The notes: a model not told the origin generated them from the letters alone. Shown: positions 24,991-34,614, numbered from the stretch's first letter. The stretch: 64,000 bases of DNA from Nioella aestuarii (GCF_050896395.1 NZ_JBPBBA010000016.1:1-64000), one strand, 5' to 3'. Translations and numbers: made by a program.

Positions 24991-25600
24991 GGCTGACAAT
25001 GGCATGGCATTGCATTGGGCAATCCTGATCGGGTGCGTTGTTCTTTGTGGTGGCGGCATTGGTGTGGGGATCATCTGTGCCAATCCGGCAATTGGCCAAT
25101 GGGGCGGTGTTCTGTCGGTTGGACTCAGTTTCGTGATGCTGTTCCTCGGCAGGGATACCCCAATGGCCGTTCTTGAAGGATCGCTGGCCGAGGCTGACCC
25201 GTCCGGCAAGCCAGTGGAGGCCTCGCTCTCCATAGCAGTAGACGCGCTGAAGCGCGCCGATAACGAAAAAGGGGAGGATGTCAGAAAGGTGGCTATGGCT
25301 CTGATGCGCCTGACCGATGCCAAGCGGCTTGCCTTGACCAATTTGGATACGGACAGGCAGGTTGAGCTGAAAAATATCGAAGATCAGGCACTAACCAGCT
25401 TACCCACACCTAAGAAACTGGCTGTCCAAACGGCGTTCGACGCAATGCTTGCCCGAAAAATCGCAGAAAAGAACGAGATAGCTCTTCGGGCGCATCACGA
25501 CTGGGTGCGCAAGGAAACTGTTCCTCTGGTGGCGGTCAGTATTGGTGGAACCCTTGTGGCGGGATTTGGAAACGTCTTGGTGGAGATGTTTCTAAACTAG
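24980..25600 (+). CDS. Hypothetical membrane protein
   Basis: A 206-residue protein with two N-terminal membrane spans (AILIGCVVLCGGGIGVGII and GVLSVGLSFVMLFL), a hydrophilic middle rich in charged helices (residues about 75-170), and a C-terminal span (LVAVSIGGTLVAGFG). GTG at 24980 is preferred, with AAGGAG 9 bases upstream; an ATG at 24962 is possible. It overlaps the preceding gene by 11 bases. Convergent with dddP, overlapping it by 4 bases. No family recognised. Confidence 0.65.
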   Translation: MGFRADNGMALHWAILIGCVVLCGGGIGVGIICANPAIGQWGGVLSVGLSFVMLFLGRDTPMAVLEGSLAEADPSGKPVEASLSIAVDALKRADNEKGEDVRKVAMALMRLTDAKRLALTNLDTDRQVELKNIEDQALTSLPTPKKLAVQTAFDAMLARKIAEKNEIALRAHHDWVRKETVPLVAVSIGGTLVAGFGNVLVEMFLN

Positions 25601-26931
25601 TCCCGCCAGCCCAATAGGCGTTCATCGAACGGGTACTGAGTCAGGTTTTCATAGCCGTCCTCTGTGATCAGCACCTGATCTTCCAGCTTGATCGAGAAAT
25701 CGCCGCCCTCGGGGCTAACCAGCGCTTCCACGCACAATGTCATGCCCGGCTCCAACACGTAGTCAAACGCCCCTTCGACCGCGTGATCGGGATAGGCGAT
25801 AAGGGGCCATTCATCGCACAGGCCAACGCCATGCATCAGGCAGCCATATTTCTGCTTTTGATACTGGGGTTCCAGCACATGGGTGTTGCGGGTCAGCTCG
25901 CTGAATGAGACGCCAGGTTTCAGCATCTCCATGTTGGTCATGATATGGTCATAGGCCACGCGCATGGCGTGGATCATGTCAGGACGCGGGTCGTCATCGC
26001 CGATCCACCACGTCCGCGACAGGTCCGAGCAGATGCCGTAGCAGCCGATCAGATCGGTATCGAAGGCCAGGATTTCATTGTTCTGCAACACGCGCGGCCC
26101 GCATTCCTGAAACCACGGGTTGGTGCGCGGGCCGGTGGCCAGAAGCCGTGTTTCGATCCATTCGCCGCCGCGCTTGATATTGGCCTTGTGCAGTTCGGCC
26201 CAGATATCGTCCTCGGTCATGCCGGGTTCAGTCGCGGCCTCCATCTCGGCCATCGACGCCTCGCAGGCCAGCATGGCGCAGCGCATGGCGAGGATCTCGT
26301 CCGGCCCCTTGATTGATCGGGCCTTTTCGGTCACTTCCTCACCGTCCATGACCTCGAATCCACGCGCCTCCAATGCGCGCAGCCCGTGCAGCATGATCTT
26401 GTCTACCGCCAGCCGCTTGTTGCTGCCGGAATGCTCTCGGATCAGATCTTCCACTTCTCCGGTGACCTTTCGGGCAGCATCGCCCACCTTGTCGCCACGG
26501 TCGAAATAGAACAGGTCAAAGCCGGATCGAACCTCTCGCACCAGCGGGTTGTGATCGGCCAGGAAGGGGGAGTTCTTGTAGTCCCACAGCACCATGTAGC
26601 CATCGGCGCACACCAGGCAGGCCCGGAAGGGATTGTGGGTGTTCCACAGCTGCATATTGGTGCTGTCCGTGGCGTAGCGGATGTTGAGAGGGTCGAACAT
26701 CAGAATGCCGCCATAGCCGCGTTCGTTGATCTTTTCGACCAGCCGGTTCAGCCGGAACTGCCGCATCGCGGGCAGATTGGGCAGGATCAGACCGGCCGCC
26801 TCAAACTCCGCATAGGCCAGCATGGTCGGGCCGATCTCGACCCGATCATTGTCATTCAGCGTACCATCGGGCAGTGACATGCCCTTTGTCGGGTCGATCT
26901 TGCGCGCAGGCAGTCGATAGGCTTCATTCAT
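25597..26931 (-). CDS. dddP: Dimethylsulfoniopropionate lyase DddP
   Basis: Cleaves DMSP to dimethyl sulfide and acrylate. The 444-residue protein belongs to the M24 peptidase fold but has the DddP version of the active site: D291, D293, D303, H367, E402 and E417 match the metal ligands reported for Ruegeria lacuscaerulensis DddP (D295, D297, D307, H371, E406, E421) with a constant offset of four, and D373 matches the reported catalytic D377. Start at 26931 (GGGAG 8 bases upstream). It stands alone and diverges from the DUF3445 gene. An ordinary aminopeptidase is excluded by these residues and by the LWNTHNPFRACLVCADGYM segment. Confidence 0.95.
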   Translation of the reverse strand: MNEAYRLPARKIDPTKGMSLPDGTLNDNDRVEIGPTMLAYAEFEAAGLILPNLPAMRQFRLNRLVEKINERGYGGILMFDPLNIRYATDSTNMQLWNTHNPFRACLVCADGYMVLWDYKNSPFLADHNPLVREVRSGFDLFYFDRGDKVGDAARKVTGEVEDLIREHSGSNKRLAVDKIMLHGLRALEARGFEVMDGEEVTEKARSIKGPDEILAMRCAMLACEASMAEMEAATEPGMTEDDIWAELHKANIKRGGEWIETRLLATGPRTNPWFQECGPRVLQNNEILAFDTDLIGCYGICSDLSRTWWIGDDDPRPDMIHAMRVAYDHIMTNMEMLKPGVSFSELTRNTHVLEPQYQKQKYGCLMHGVGLCDEWPLIAYPDHAVEGAFDYVLEPGMTLCVEALVSPEGGDFSIKLEDQVLITEDGYENLTQYPFDERLLGWRD

Positions 26932-27015
26932 CGCGAACGCTCCCAGGTCTTTGCGCCAGAGTGGGGCCGGAATGCCCAAGAGGCGCGCCGTTTTGCGGCA
27001 TGAGAGAGGTCGAAA

Positions 27016-27819
27016 ATGGAAGAAATCTGCCAAAACACTCTGCCATTCGCCCCGTGGCTGCACCCGGCGACGCGGCGATTGCCGGGTATTCAGCCCCTGG
27101 CAATGGATGATTGGCTGATCCGGGACGAGGTGTTTGCATCGCAGATGGCATTGCGTGACCGGCTGTTGAAGACACGGCGCGATGACGTGTTTCGCGCTCT
27201 ACCAGAGGCTGATTTGCCGGCGCGGGAGCTGCTTAACCTGGTTCTGTCGCGGCTTGGTCCGGATTACCCGCGGGACGGGCAGATTGTGACACGGCCCGAT
27301 GGCGTCACGGTCGATCTGGACAGCGACCATCCCTTGATTGTTGCAGCGCGACTTGTCCAAGAAGATCTGTGCCTGCTGGACCAGGCGAACGGTGGTGACG
27401 AGCATATCCTGACCGGCGCGGTCCTTTGCTTTCCTGCCAGTTGGACCCTGGCCGAAAAGATCGGCCATCCGATGACGCGTATTCATGTTCCGGTAGAGGA
27501 ATACACCGCCAACATGGCCGCCCGCGTGCAGCGTCTGTTCGATGCACTGCATGTGGACCGGCCGCTATGGCGGGCCAATGCTCTGCTCTATCATGATCCA
27601 TCCCTGCACCAGGCTCGGCGCGAAAATGACCGGCGCATCGCACCGAAGGGCAGGGCGGAATACCTGCGGTCCGAACGGCAGAGCCTGCTGCGTCTGCCAG
27701 AAACGCGCGCGGTGGTGTTTTCCATTCACACTTGGGTTGTCCCCTGGGTCCGGCTGAACAATGAGCAACGCGCGGGCCTTGACATCCACCCCATCGAGAC
27801 CGCAGGGCAGGGCGCATGA
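27016..27819 (+). CDS. DUF3445 protein (heme-dependent oxidative N-demethylase family)
   Basis: A 267-residue DUF3445 protein. One family member, HODM alpha, contains heme and demethylates dimethylamine; the substrate here is unknown. Visible: LPGIQPLAMDDWL, ILTGAVLCFPASW and late RLPETRAVVFSIHTW. Divergent from dddP with 84 bases between starts; its stop overlaps the methyltransferase start (ATGA). Confidence 0.85.
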   Translation: MEEICQNTLPFAPWLHPATRRLPGIQPLAMDDWLIRDEVFASQMALRDRLLKTRRDDVFRALPEADLPARELLNLVLSRLGPDYPRDGQIVTRPDGVTVDLDSDHPLIVAARLVQEDLCLLDQANGGDEHILTGAVLCFPASWTLAEKIGHPMTRIHVPVEEYTANMAARVQRLFDALHVDRPLWRANALLYHDPSLHQARRENDRRIAPKGRAEYLRSERQSLLRLPETRAVVFSIHTWVVPWVRLNNEQRAGLDIHPIETAGQGA

Positions 27820-29015
27820 GCCAGATCGAAGACCAGTACAACGCCTATCCCTACCCGGAACGCGACCCGGGCGATGAAAAGACACGCCTGATCACCGGAT
27901 CGCCCTCGCATCCGGTGGAGCTGGACCATTTCCTGTTCGCAGGCAAACGCGATTGGTCACGGCCCTTGCGGGTGCTTGTTGCCGGTGGAGGCACGGGCGA
28001 CGCGCTGATCCAGTTGGCGCAAGTCATGACCACGGCGGGCAAACCATATGAGATCACCTATCTGGATCTCTCGCGGTCTGCGCGCAAGGTGGCCGAGGAG
28101 CGGGCGAAGGTGCGCGGCCTGGCCGGCATCCGCTTTGAAACCGGGTCGCTGCTGAACGCTGCGCAATACGGGCCGTTCGACTATATCGACTGCTGTGGCG
28201 TCCTTCATCACCTGCCGCATCCGCAGGACGGGTTCAACGCATTGGCGGGGGCGCTTGCGCCTGACGGTGGCATCGGCCTGATGGTCTATGCGCCTTATGG
28301 GCGCTCCGGTGTCTATCCGCTGCAAGAGGCGTTTGGCGCGCTGTTACAGGGCAGCCCGAAGGAACGCCTGAAGGCGGCCAAGGCGATCTATGCGCGCTTG
28401 CCAGAGGGCCATCCGTTCAAGCGCAACACGGTTCTGGTTGACCATGAACAAGGTGATGCCGGGTTCTATGACCTGCTGCTACATAGTCAGGACCGACCCT
28501 ACACTATCCGCCAATTGCACGAGGCACTGGCAACGGCAGGGCTGACCTCGGTTGGCTCGCCCCAGGCTTACGCCTATGATCCCGCGCCATTTCTGCCCGA
28601 TCCGGGGTTTCTGGTCGGGATTGACCCGTTGACCCGTATGGAGATCGCGGAAAAGCTGCGCGGCACGATCAAGACCCATGTTCTTTACGCGGTGCCCAAA
28701 GGCAAGGCCGAGGGCCGCGTGGCGCAACCGACGCCGCAATCTGTGCCCCATTTCAAAGGCGGGAATGCCGCCAAGGTGGTGCAGGCGATTGCCAAGAAGG
28801 GGGTGTTGACGCTGAACCTTGGGGGCGAAAAGGCCGAGATCCCGGTTTCGGGCGCTGTTGTGGGGCTTTTGCGCCATGTGGATGGGCGCAGGACTCTGGC
28901 CGAGATTGCGGCGGCAGAACGGCTGGACCCGGTGGCGTTTTCAGCGCTCTGGAACGGGTTTTCCGCGGATCTGGCGCGCTTCGGGCTGCTCTACTATTCC
29001 GCGATTCTCAGATAG
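27816..29015 (+). CDS. Class I SAM-dependent methyltransferase
   Basis: A 399-residue methyltransferase: motif I VLVAGGGTGDALIQLA (about residues 54-69), an acidic end of strand 2 (YLDLSRSA), and the motif IV region YIDCCGVLHHL. A second domain follows (residues about 290-399, GVLTLNLGGEKAEIPVSG), typical of bacterial two-part methyltransferases of unknown substrate. Coupled to the DUF3445 gene. Confidence 0.85.
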   Translation: MSQIEDQYNAYPYPERDPGDEKTRLITGSPSHPVELDHFLFAGKRDWSRPLRVLVAGGGTGDALIQLAQVMTTAGKPYEITYLDLSRSARKVAEERAKVRGLAGIRFETGSLLNAAQYGPFDYIDCCGVLHHLPHPQDGFNALAGALAPDGGIGLMVYAPYGRSGVYPLQEAFGALLQGSPKERLKAAKAIYARLPEGHPFKRNTVLVDHEQGDAGFYDLLLHSQDRPYTIRQLHEALATAGLTSVGSPQAYAYDPAPFLPDPGFLVGIDPLTRMEIAEKLRGTIKTHVLYAVPKGKAEGRVAQPTPQSVPHFKGGNAAKVVQAIAKKGVLTLNLGGEKAEIPVSGAVVGLLRHVDGRRTLAEIAAAERLDPVAFSALWNGFSADLARFGLLYYSAILR

Positions 29016-29038
29016 AAAGCGACATTAACGTCGGCTTC

Positions 29039-30130
29039 CTACATCTTGAAATGTTTGGATAGTTTCAATCCCTGGCCCTGATAGTTCGAGGCAAGGTCAG
29101 ACCCGTACAGAACCTCTGGCAGCGCTGCCATGCGCTCATACACCAAACGTCCCACGACCTGTCCGTGTTCCAGCACAAAAGGCGCTTCGTGACAGCGGAC
29201 TTCCAGCACCCCGCGTGCGCCTGCGCCGCCCGCTGGGCCGTAGCCGAATCCGGGGTCGAAGAAGCCCGCATAGTGAACACGGAACTCGCCTACCATTGCC
29301 AGATAGGGCGCCATTTCCGCCGCGCAATCAGGCGGGATCGTCACCGCCTCCTGGCTGACCAGAATGTAGAACGCGCCGGGGTCGAGGATGATGCGGCCCT
29401 CGTCGGTTTCGATCCGCTCCCAGTACTGTGCCGGGTCGTAGTGGCCAATAAGGTCCAGATCGATCACGCCGGTATGCGGCTTGGCGCGAAAGCCCACCAA
29501 ACTGCCCGCACCCGGTCGCAGATCGACCGAAAAGCCAAGCCCGTCGTCAATAACGGCCTTGCCCGAGACAAGTGGTGCCTCGGCATGGCGGGCGCGCAGG
29601 TCGGCATCCGACAGCACTGCTTGACCAGAGCGGAAGCGGATCTGGTTCAGCCGCATACCTGGCCGCACCAATACCGAGAAACTGCGCGGGCAGATTTCAG
29701 CATAGAGCGGGCCAGTGTAGCCTTCGGCGATGCGGTCAAACTCCACCCCGTTATCGGTGATTGTACGGGTCAGAAGGTCGAGCCGCCCGGTGGAGCTTTT
29801 GGCATTCGCCACGGCGGTGATTCCGGCGGGCAATGCCAATGATTCCATCAAGGGCACGACATAGACACAGCCCTTTTCCAGCACCGCGCCCTGGCTTAGA
29901 TCCACCTTGTGCATGGTGAACTCAGCCAGTCGGTCAACGACCTTGCGCCCGTCACCCGCCAGGAACGATGCCCGCACGCGATAGGCCACGCTGCCAAGCC
30001 TGAGGTCGAGGCTGGCCGGTTGAACCTGGGTGGGGGCAAAGGGCAGGTCGCTCTGGATCTCGCGCCGTGCCGCCATGGCGTGAATCGCGTTATCCGGCAG
30101 AACACCGGGCTGGGACTGATCGGGTGTCAT
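29039..30130 (-). CDS. dcd: 2'-deoxycytidine 5'-triphosphate deaminase (long form)
   Basis: Makes dUTP from dCTP for dTMP synthesis. The 363-residue protein is about twice a normal Dcd and appears to contain two Dcd/dUTPase-like halves (AKSSTGRLDLLTR with the catalytic region in the first half; GEFRVHYAGFFDPGFGYG in the second). This is the form annotated in Rhodobacterales and other alphaproteobacteria. Convergent with the methyltransferase gene, 23 bases apart. Confidence 0.9.
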   Translation of the reverse strand: MTPDQSQPGVLPDNAIHAMAARREIQSDLPFAPTQVQPASLDLRLGSVAYRVRASFLAGDGRKVVDRLAEFTMHKVDLSQGAVLEKGCVYVVPLMESLALPAGITAVANAKSSTGRLDLLTRTITDNGVEFDRIAEGYTGPLYAEICPRSFSVLVRPGMRLNQIRFRSGQAVLSDADLRARHAEAPLVSGKAVIDDGLGFSVDLRPGAGSLVGFRAKPHTGVIDLDLIGHYDPAQYWERIETDEGRIILDPGAFYILVSQEAVTIPPDCAAEMAPYLAMVGEFRVHYAGFFDPGFGYGPAGGAGARGVLEVRCHEAPFVLEHGQVVGRLVYERMAALPEVLYGSDLASNYQGQGLKLSKHFKM

Positions 30131-30190
30131 CGTCGACCTCCTGATACGGAAAACCGCCCCGCCCGGATGGGCAAGAGCGGTTTTAGGTGT

Positions 30191-30267
30191 TGGTCGGGCT
30201 AGCAGGACTCGAACCTGCGACCTTCCGTCCCCCAGACGGACGCGCTACCAGGCTGCGCCATAGCCCG
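30191..30267 (-). tRNA. tRNA-Pro (GGG anticodon)
   Basis: A 77-base cloverleaf on the minus strand: acceptor stem CGGGCTA/TAGCCCG, D arm with AGCCTGGTA, anticodon loop CTGGGGG (anticodon GGG), T arm GCAGG-TTCGAAT-CCTGC. The terminal CCA is encoded. Confidence 0.96.
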
Positions 30268-30344
30268 ACGTTCGGCTGTTCTAGCGATTTTGCTGCGGGG
30301 TGCAAGCGGGAATAGGCCGGAAAATCGCACATCTGCAAATTAGA

Positions 30345-31085
30345 TCAAGCCGTCGGACCCCGGCCTTCCAGCCGGGCAGCAAGAGCTTCAAGTCGGGCGA
30401 CCATCGGCGCGAGTTGTTGCCGCTGAGAGGGCGTGAAAGGCACGGCGCCATGGATCAGCGCCCGCAGTTCAGAAAGCGGGGTGGGCGTGGCCATGTCGTC
30501 CATTTCGTCTTGTGCCTCTGCTTCGGCGTCTGCCATCGCAGCAATGGCGGCATCCGCTGGTTCCGGTTCGGAGGTGTCAGGGACAGTCTCTGGCACGGGG
30601 GCGGCAGCTTCCTCGTCGGCGTTTTCTTCCGCTGGCGGTTCAACGCTGTCCTCTGGCTCTTCAGACACGGGCGTTGCGACATCCTCTGTGGGGCTTTGGT
30701 CGCCTGCCAGTGCGTCTATATCGACGAATCCGCCCGTTTGAGGCGCGGTTTCTTCGACGGCCGTCGCCTCGACCACCTGACCCCCTGAAATGCTGTCCAT
30801 ATCCTCATCCAGCGGCGGAGAGAGAGAGGCCACATGCGCCACCCCTTCCTCTCGGATCAGTTTCTGCACGCCGCGAATGGTCAGACCCTGATCGTGCAGA
30901 AGCATTTTGATGCCGCCGATCAGGCGCATGTCGGACGGGCGGTAATAGCGGCGTCCGCCGGCACGTTTCACCGGTTTGATCTGGCTGAACTTGCTTTCCC
31001 AAAAACGCAGCGCGTGCGCCTCTACCTCAAGCCAATCCGACACCTCGCGGATGGTTCGGAAGGCCTGAGGCGACTTGTCGGCCAT
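30345..31085 (-). CDS. MerR family transcriptional regulator with acidic linker
   Basis: A 246-residue regulator. Residues about 8-78 form a MerR winged HTH (IREVSDWLEVEAHALRFWESKF, AGGRRYYRPSD). Residues about 95-205 are a Glu/Pro/Ala-rich, probably disordered tail, and the last 35 are helical. The tail lacks MerR metal-binding cysteines. Genes of this type sit next to ihfA and plsX-fabH in alphaproteobacteria; 6 bases separate it from ihfA. Confidence 0.88.
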   Translation of the reverse strand: MADKSPQAFRTIREVSDWLEVEAHALRFWESKFSQIKPVKRAGGRRYYRPSDMRLIGGIKMLLHDQGLTIRGVQKLIREEGVAHVASLSPPLDEDMDSISGGQVVEATAVEETAPQTGGFVDIDALAGDQSPTEDVATPVSEEPEDSVEPPAEENADEEAAAPVPETVPDTSEPEPADAAIAAMADAEAEAQDEMDDMATPTPLSELRALIHGAVPFTPSQRQQLAPMVARLEALAARLEGRGPTA

Positions 31086-31091
31086 GCGGTT

Positions 31092-31394
31092 TTACCCCTT
31101 GTTGCCAGCGGCAACCCGGTCCTTCATCAGATGCGAGGGGCGGAAGGTCAGAACCCTGCGGGGCGGAATCGGCGCCTCTTCCCCGGTCTTGGGGTTTCGG
31201 CCGACGCGGGCGGTTTTGGAGCGGACCGAGAAGGTGCCGAAGGAAGAGATCTTGACCTGCTCGCCTTCAACGAGGCTGTCAGACATCAGCTCCAGGACCC
31301 GTTCAACCAGCCCGGCGCTTTCATTGCGCGACAGGCCCACTTCGCGGAATACCGCTTCACTGAGATCCATGCGTGTTAGGGTCTTCCCGGTCAT
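31092..31394 (-). CDS. ihfA: Integration host factor subunit alpha
   Basis: Sequence-specific DNA-bending protein working as a heterodimer with IhfB. The 100-residue protein has the HU/IHF signature (GFGTF replaced by SFGTFSVRSKTARVGRNPKTGEE) and the IHF-alpha N-terminus (TLTRMDLSEAVFREVGLSR). In an operon between fabH and the MerR gene. Confidence 0.93.
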   Translation of the reverse strand: MTGKTLTRMDLSEAVFREVGLSRNESAGLVERVLELMSDSLVEGEQVKISSFGTFSVRSKTARVGRNPKTGEEAPIPPRRVLTFRPSHLMKDRVAAGNKG

Positions 31395-31494
31395 ATTCGT
31401 CCTCCCAGGGTGGTTGACCCATCCTGCGCGTTCAAAGATAGCAAGTCAATATCAAGGGCTTGGGCGTTAACCTTATTGGCGGGCCATTGCCGTC

Positions 31495-32490
31495 CTACCA
31501 GCGAAGAACAGCCGCCCCCCAGGCCAGACCGCCACCGATGGCTTCTGCCACCAGCAAATCGCCCGGTTTGATATGCCCTTCAGAGACACCAACAGACAAG
31601 GCCAGCGGGATCGAGGCGGCAGAGGTGTTGCCGTGATCCTGAACCGTCACGATGACCCGATCCATTCCGACACCCATTTTCTGGGCGGTGCGGGTGATGA
31701 TGCGCAGGTTGGCCTGATGCGGCACGATCCAGTCCACGTCATCGGCCCCAAGACCTTCATGATCCAATGCGGTGTGGGCAGTTTGTGCAAGTTTTTCAAC
31801 AGCATGGCGGAAGACCTCTTTGCCTTCCATCTTTAGCACACCGGTGGATTGAGTGCGCGACACGCCACCATCGACATAGAGCAGATCGCGGAACTGGCCG
31901 TCGGAATGCAGATCGACCGACAGGATGCCCCGGTCAGCTTTGCTGCCCTCACCGGCCTGTGCCTCCAACACCAGGGCACCGGCCCCGTCCCCGAACAGGA
32001 CGCAGGTGGTGCGGTCTTCCCAATCCATGATGCGGCTGAACGTTTCAGCCCCGATGACCAGCACGCGATTGGCCTGGCCCGACAGAATGTAGGCGTTCGC
32101 GGTCGAAAGCGCGTAAATGAAACCCGCGCAAACCGCCTGAACGTCGAAGGCAAAGCCATGGCGCATACCAAGCCCGGCCTGAATCATGGTGGCGACGGAG
32201 GGAAACGTTAGATCAGGGGTAGAGGTCGCGACGATCACGGCGTCGATATCAGCGGAGGTCAGCCCGGCATTTTCCAGCGCCGCCTGTGCGGCCTTGATGC
32301 CCAGATCGGACGTGGTTTCGTCCTCGGCTGCGAAATGACGGCGTTCGATTCCGGTGCGGGCGCGAATCCATTCGTCAGAGGTATCTACCTTCGCCTCGAA
32401 TTCGGAATTCGGTACGACTCGGGCGGGCAGGTAGTGGCCAATGCCGACGGCAACTGCCCGGCGGGTCTGCGTGCCGGTTTCTCCGGTCAT
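31495..32490 (-). CDS. fabH: 3-oxoacyl-[ACP] synthase III
   Basis: Starts fatty-acid synthesis by condensing acetyl-CoA with malonyl-ACP. The 331-residue protein has the catalytic triad C121 (AVCAGF), H258 (PHQANLRI) and N288 (HGNTSAAS). Its start overlaps the plsX stop by four bases, so the two are coupled. Confidence 0.95.
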   Translation of the reverse strand: MTGETGTQTRRAVAVGIGHYLPARVVPNSEFEAKVDTSDEWIRARTGIERRHFAAEDETTSDLGIKAAQAALENAGLTSADIDAVIVATSTPDLTFPSVATMIQAGLGMRHGFAFDVQAVCAGFIYALSTANAYILSGQANRVLVIGAETFSRIMDWEDRTTCVLFGDGAGALVLEAQAGEGSKADRGILSVDLHSDGQFRDLLYVDGGVSRTQSTGVLKMEGKEVFRHAVEKLAQTAHTALDHEGLGADDVDWIVPHQANLRIITRTAQKMGVGMDRVIVTVQDHGNTSAASIPLALSVGVSEGHIKPGDLLVAEAIGGGLAWGAAVLRW

Positions 32491-33578
32491 TCTTCGGAAC
32501 CTCCGTTTGCATGGGCGATTGCCCGTTCGGATGCCGCGATACGCGCGGCCAGACGGTCACTGAACCCTGCCGCAGACAACTCTGCCGCCAGTTTGATCGC
32601 CGCCGCAACACCGGTTCCGTCAGACGACCCGTGGGACTTCACCACGGTGCCGTTCAGCCCCAGAAACACGCCACCATTCACCCGGCGCGGGTCGATCCGC
32701 TTGGACAGGCGTTGCAGCGAGGTATAGGCCAGCACGGCGGCAAGCTTTGACAAGATGGAATAGCGAAATGCCTCTCCCAGAAAATCGCGGATCAGCCCGG
32801 CCGTGCCTTCACCGGTCTTAAGCGCAATATTACCGGTAAAGCCGTCGGTGACGATCACATCAACACGATCAGAGGGGATGTCACTGCCCTCGACAAAGCC
32901 CACATATTCGAAATTGGCGGCATCCGCAGCTTTTGCGATGCTCTGCGAGGCCAGCTTAAGCTCTGCCCGGCCCTTGAATTCTTCGGTCCCGACATTCAGC
33001 AGGCCAACGCGCGGACGCCGCAGCCCCAGCCCGTTGCGGGCATAGGACGCGCCCATAAGTGCATAATGCAGAAGATCGGTTTCATCGGCGCGAATATCGG
33101 CGCCAACGTCCAGCATCACGTTGAACCCGTGCGGATTGCGTGATGGCCAAAGACAGGCGATGGCGGGGCGGTTCACGCCCTCGATCTTGCGCAGGCGCAC
33201 CATGCTCATCGCCATCAGCGCGCCGGTATTGCCGCAGCTTATGGCAACGGTCGCCTCTCGGTTGCGAACCGAGTCGATGGCCGACCACATGGAGGTATCC
33301 TTGCCGGACCGCATGACATGGCTTGGCTTGTCATCCATCGTGACCACGCCAGCCGCATGACGAATGTCACATCGCCCGACAAGCGTCTGCTTGCGGGCGA
33401 TCAGGCTTTCAAGCTCTGACTTGTTGCCGTGAACGATAAATCTCAGGTCCGGATTCTTCGCGACGGATTTCTCCATCCCGTCAACAATTGCTGACGGCCC
33501 GCGATCCCCGCCCATGGCGTCGATTGACAGCACGACTTCGGACGTCTTGACGTCGCTTACTCGTGCTGTTTCTGCCAT
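32487..33578 (-). CDS. plsX: Phosphate acyltransferase PlsX
   Basis: Makes acyl-phosphate from acyl-ACP for membrane phospholipid synthesis. The 363-residue protein carries SIDAMGGDRGP near residue 18, GNTGALMA and VDVIVTDGFTGN, all typical. Between rpmF and fabH in the conserved cluster. Confidence 0.95.
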   Translation of the reverse strand: MAETARVSDVKTSEVVLSIDAMGGDRGPSAIVDGMEKSVAKNPDLRFIVHGNKSELESLIARKQTLVGRCDIRHAAGVVTMDDKPSHVMRSGKDTSMWSAIDSVRNREATVAISCGNTGALMAMSMVRLRKIEGVNRPAIACLWPSRNPHGFNVMLDVGADIRADETDLLHYALMGASYARNGLGLRRPRVGLLNVGTEEFKGRAELKLASQSIAKAADAANFEYVGFVEGSDIPSDRVDVIVTDGFTGNIALKTGEGTAGLIRDFLGEAFRYSILSKLAAVLAYTSLQRLSKRIDPRRVNGGVFLGLNGTVVKSHGSSDGTGVAAAIKLAAELSAAGFSDRLAARIAASERAIAHANGGSEE

Positions 33579-33608
33579 GTTGGACCTGCCTTGGACGAAC
33601 CCGCCGCG

Positions 33609-33815
33609 TTACGCTGCGTCGTCGTCCAGGTCGATCTCGTCCGCCTGCGCGATCACTTCACGATCGGCATAGGTGCCGCAGGACGGGCAGATGTGGTGCG
33701 GGCGCTTCAGCTCGCCGCAGGAGGGGCACTCGTTCGGATTGTCAGCGGTCAGAGCATCGTGGGCACGACGCATGTTCCGGCGCGAACGGGTGACTTTATT
33801 CTGGGGGACAGCCAT
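33609..33815 (-). CDS. rpmF: 50S ribosomal protein L32
   Basis: A 68-residue zinc-type L32: C30, C33, C43 and C46 form the CxxC...CxxC ribbon. Basic N-terminus MAVPQNKVTRSRRNMRRAHD. Located 30 bases upstream of plsX. Confidence 0.96.
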   Translation of the reverse strand: MAVPQNKVTRSRRNMRRAHDALTADNPNECPSCGELKRPHHICPSCGTYADREVIAQADEIDLDDDAA

Positions 33816-34038
33816 GTCTCAACCTCGGTGTTTTTGCAGGGTGGGCTGTGGCAGCTTAGCCCCGCTTGCGTCTTTCAAAGTGTTCTGTCTCGTATCCGCC
33901 TTGCATACGTCGTTCCGGCTGGTCCGGACCTGCCGGGCGCGCACGAACGGCGCGTCAGTCCTACGCGGCGAATGAGGCCGGGAACATACTCGGATTTCCC
34001 CATCATGCAAGCCCTAATCACCGCCGTGGCAACTGGCA

Positions 34039-34614
34039 TCAATCCGAGCTGTCCTCGCTACCGGATTTGCCCAGTTTGTCGCGCAATTCTGCGAGGCCAG
34101 CAAAGGGTTTCGCGGCTTCGTCACTCAGCGGCTTCACCCCTGGCTCCGCAAAATTCGCCACGCCCAGTTCCGCCCCGTCGGCGCGCGGGTAAAGCGGCAG
34201 CGCCAGCGCCAGCGCCTCGGCCATGACCGTCGCGGGGTCGATTTCAGCGGTGAGCGGCTCGATCGTGTCATCCTCGGGCATCTCTGCTTCGCCGGATTCG
34301 TCCAGCTTTAGGTCCGGCATTTCCGCCAGGAACCGGCGGCTAACATCCTGGTCAATCCGGGTCGTGACCGGGGCCAGTGTGACGACACAGGCCTGTACCA
34401 CCGTCGCCCCGAGCCGCCCGTCAAGCCGCCAGTCCCGTTTTCCGTCGGCACGAATCTCGCCGGAAAAGCGCAGCTTGCGAATCCCCTCGATGCCAAGATC
34501 ATTCGCCAAAGCCGCGCGTGCGGGGGCGTCCGGGGTAATTTCGAACCGGGTGGGGGATTTGGTGGACAGGTCTGACACCGCAAATCCGGGCGCGTCGGGT
34601 CTTGATCTGGTCAT
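34039..34614 (-). CDS. YceD/DUF177 family protein
   Basis: A 191-residue YceD-type protein, almost always upstream of rpmF and linked to 23S rRNA maturation. The motif VVQACVVTLAPVTTRID (C-x-x-T-L-x-P) is the family signature, and an acidic patch (LDESGEAEMPEDD) follows. A 223-base gap separates it from rpmF; no reading frame of interest lies in that gap. Confidence 0.9.
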   Translation of the reverse strand: MTRSRPDAPGFAVSDLSTKSPTRFEITPDAPARAALANDLGIEGIRKLRFSGEIRADGKRDWRLDGRLGATVVQACVVTLAPVTTRIDQDVSRRFLAEMPDLKLDESGEAEMPEDDTIEPLTAEIDPATVMAEALALALPLYPRADGAELGVANFAEPGVKPLSDEAAKPFAGLAELRDKLGKSGSEDSSD

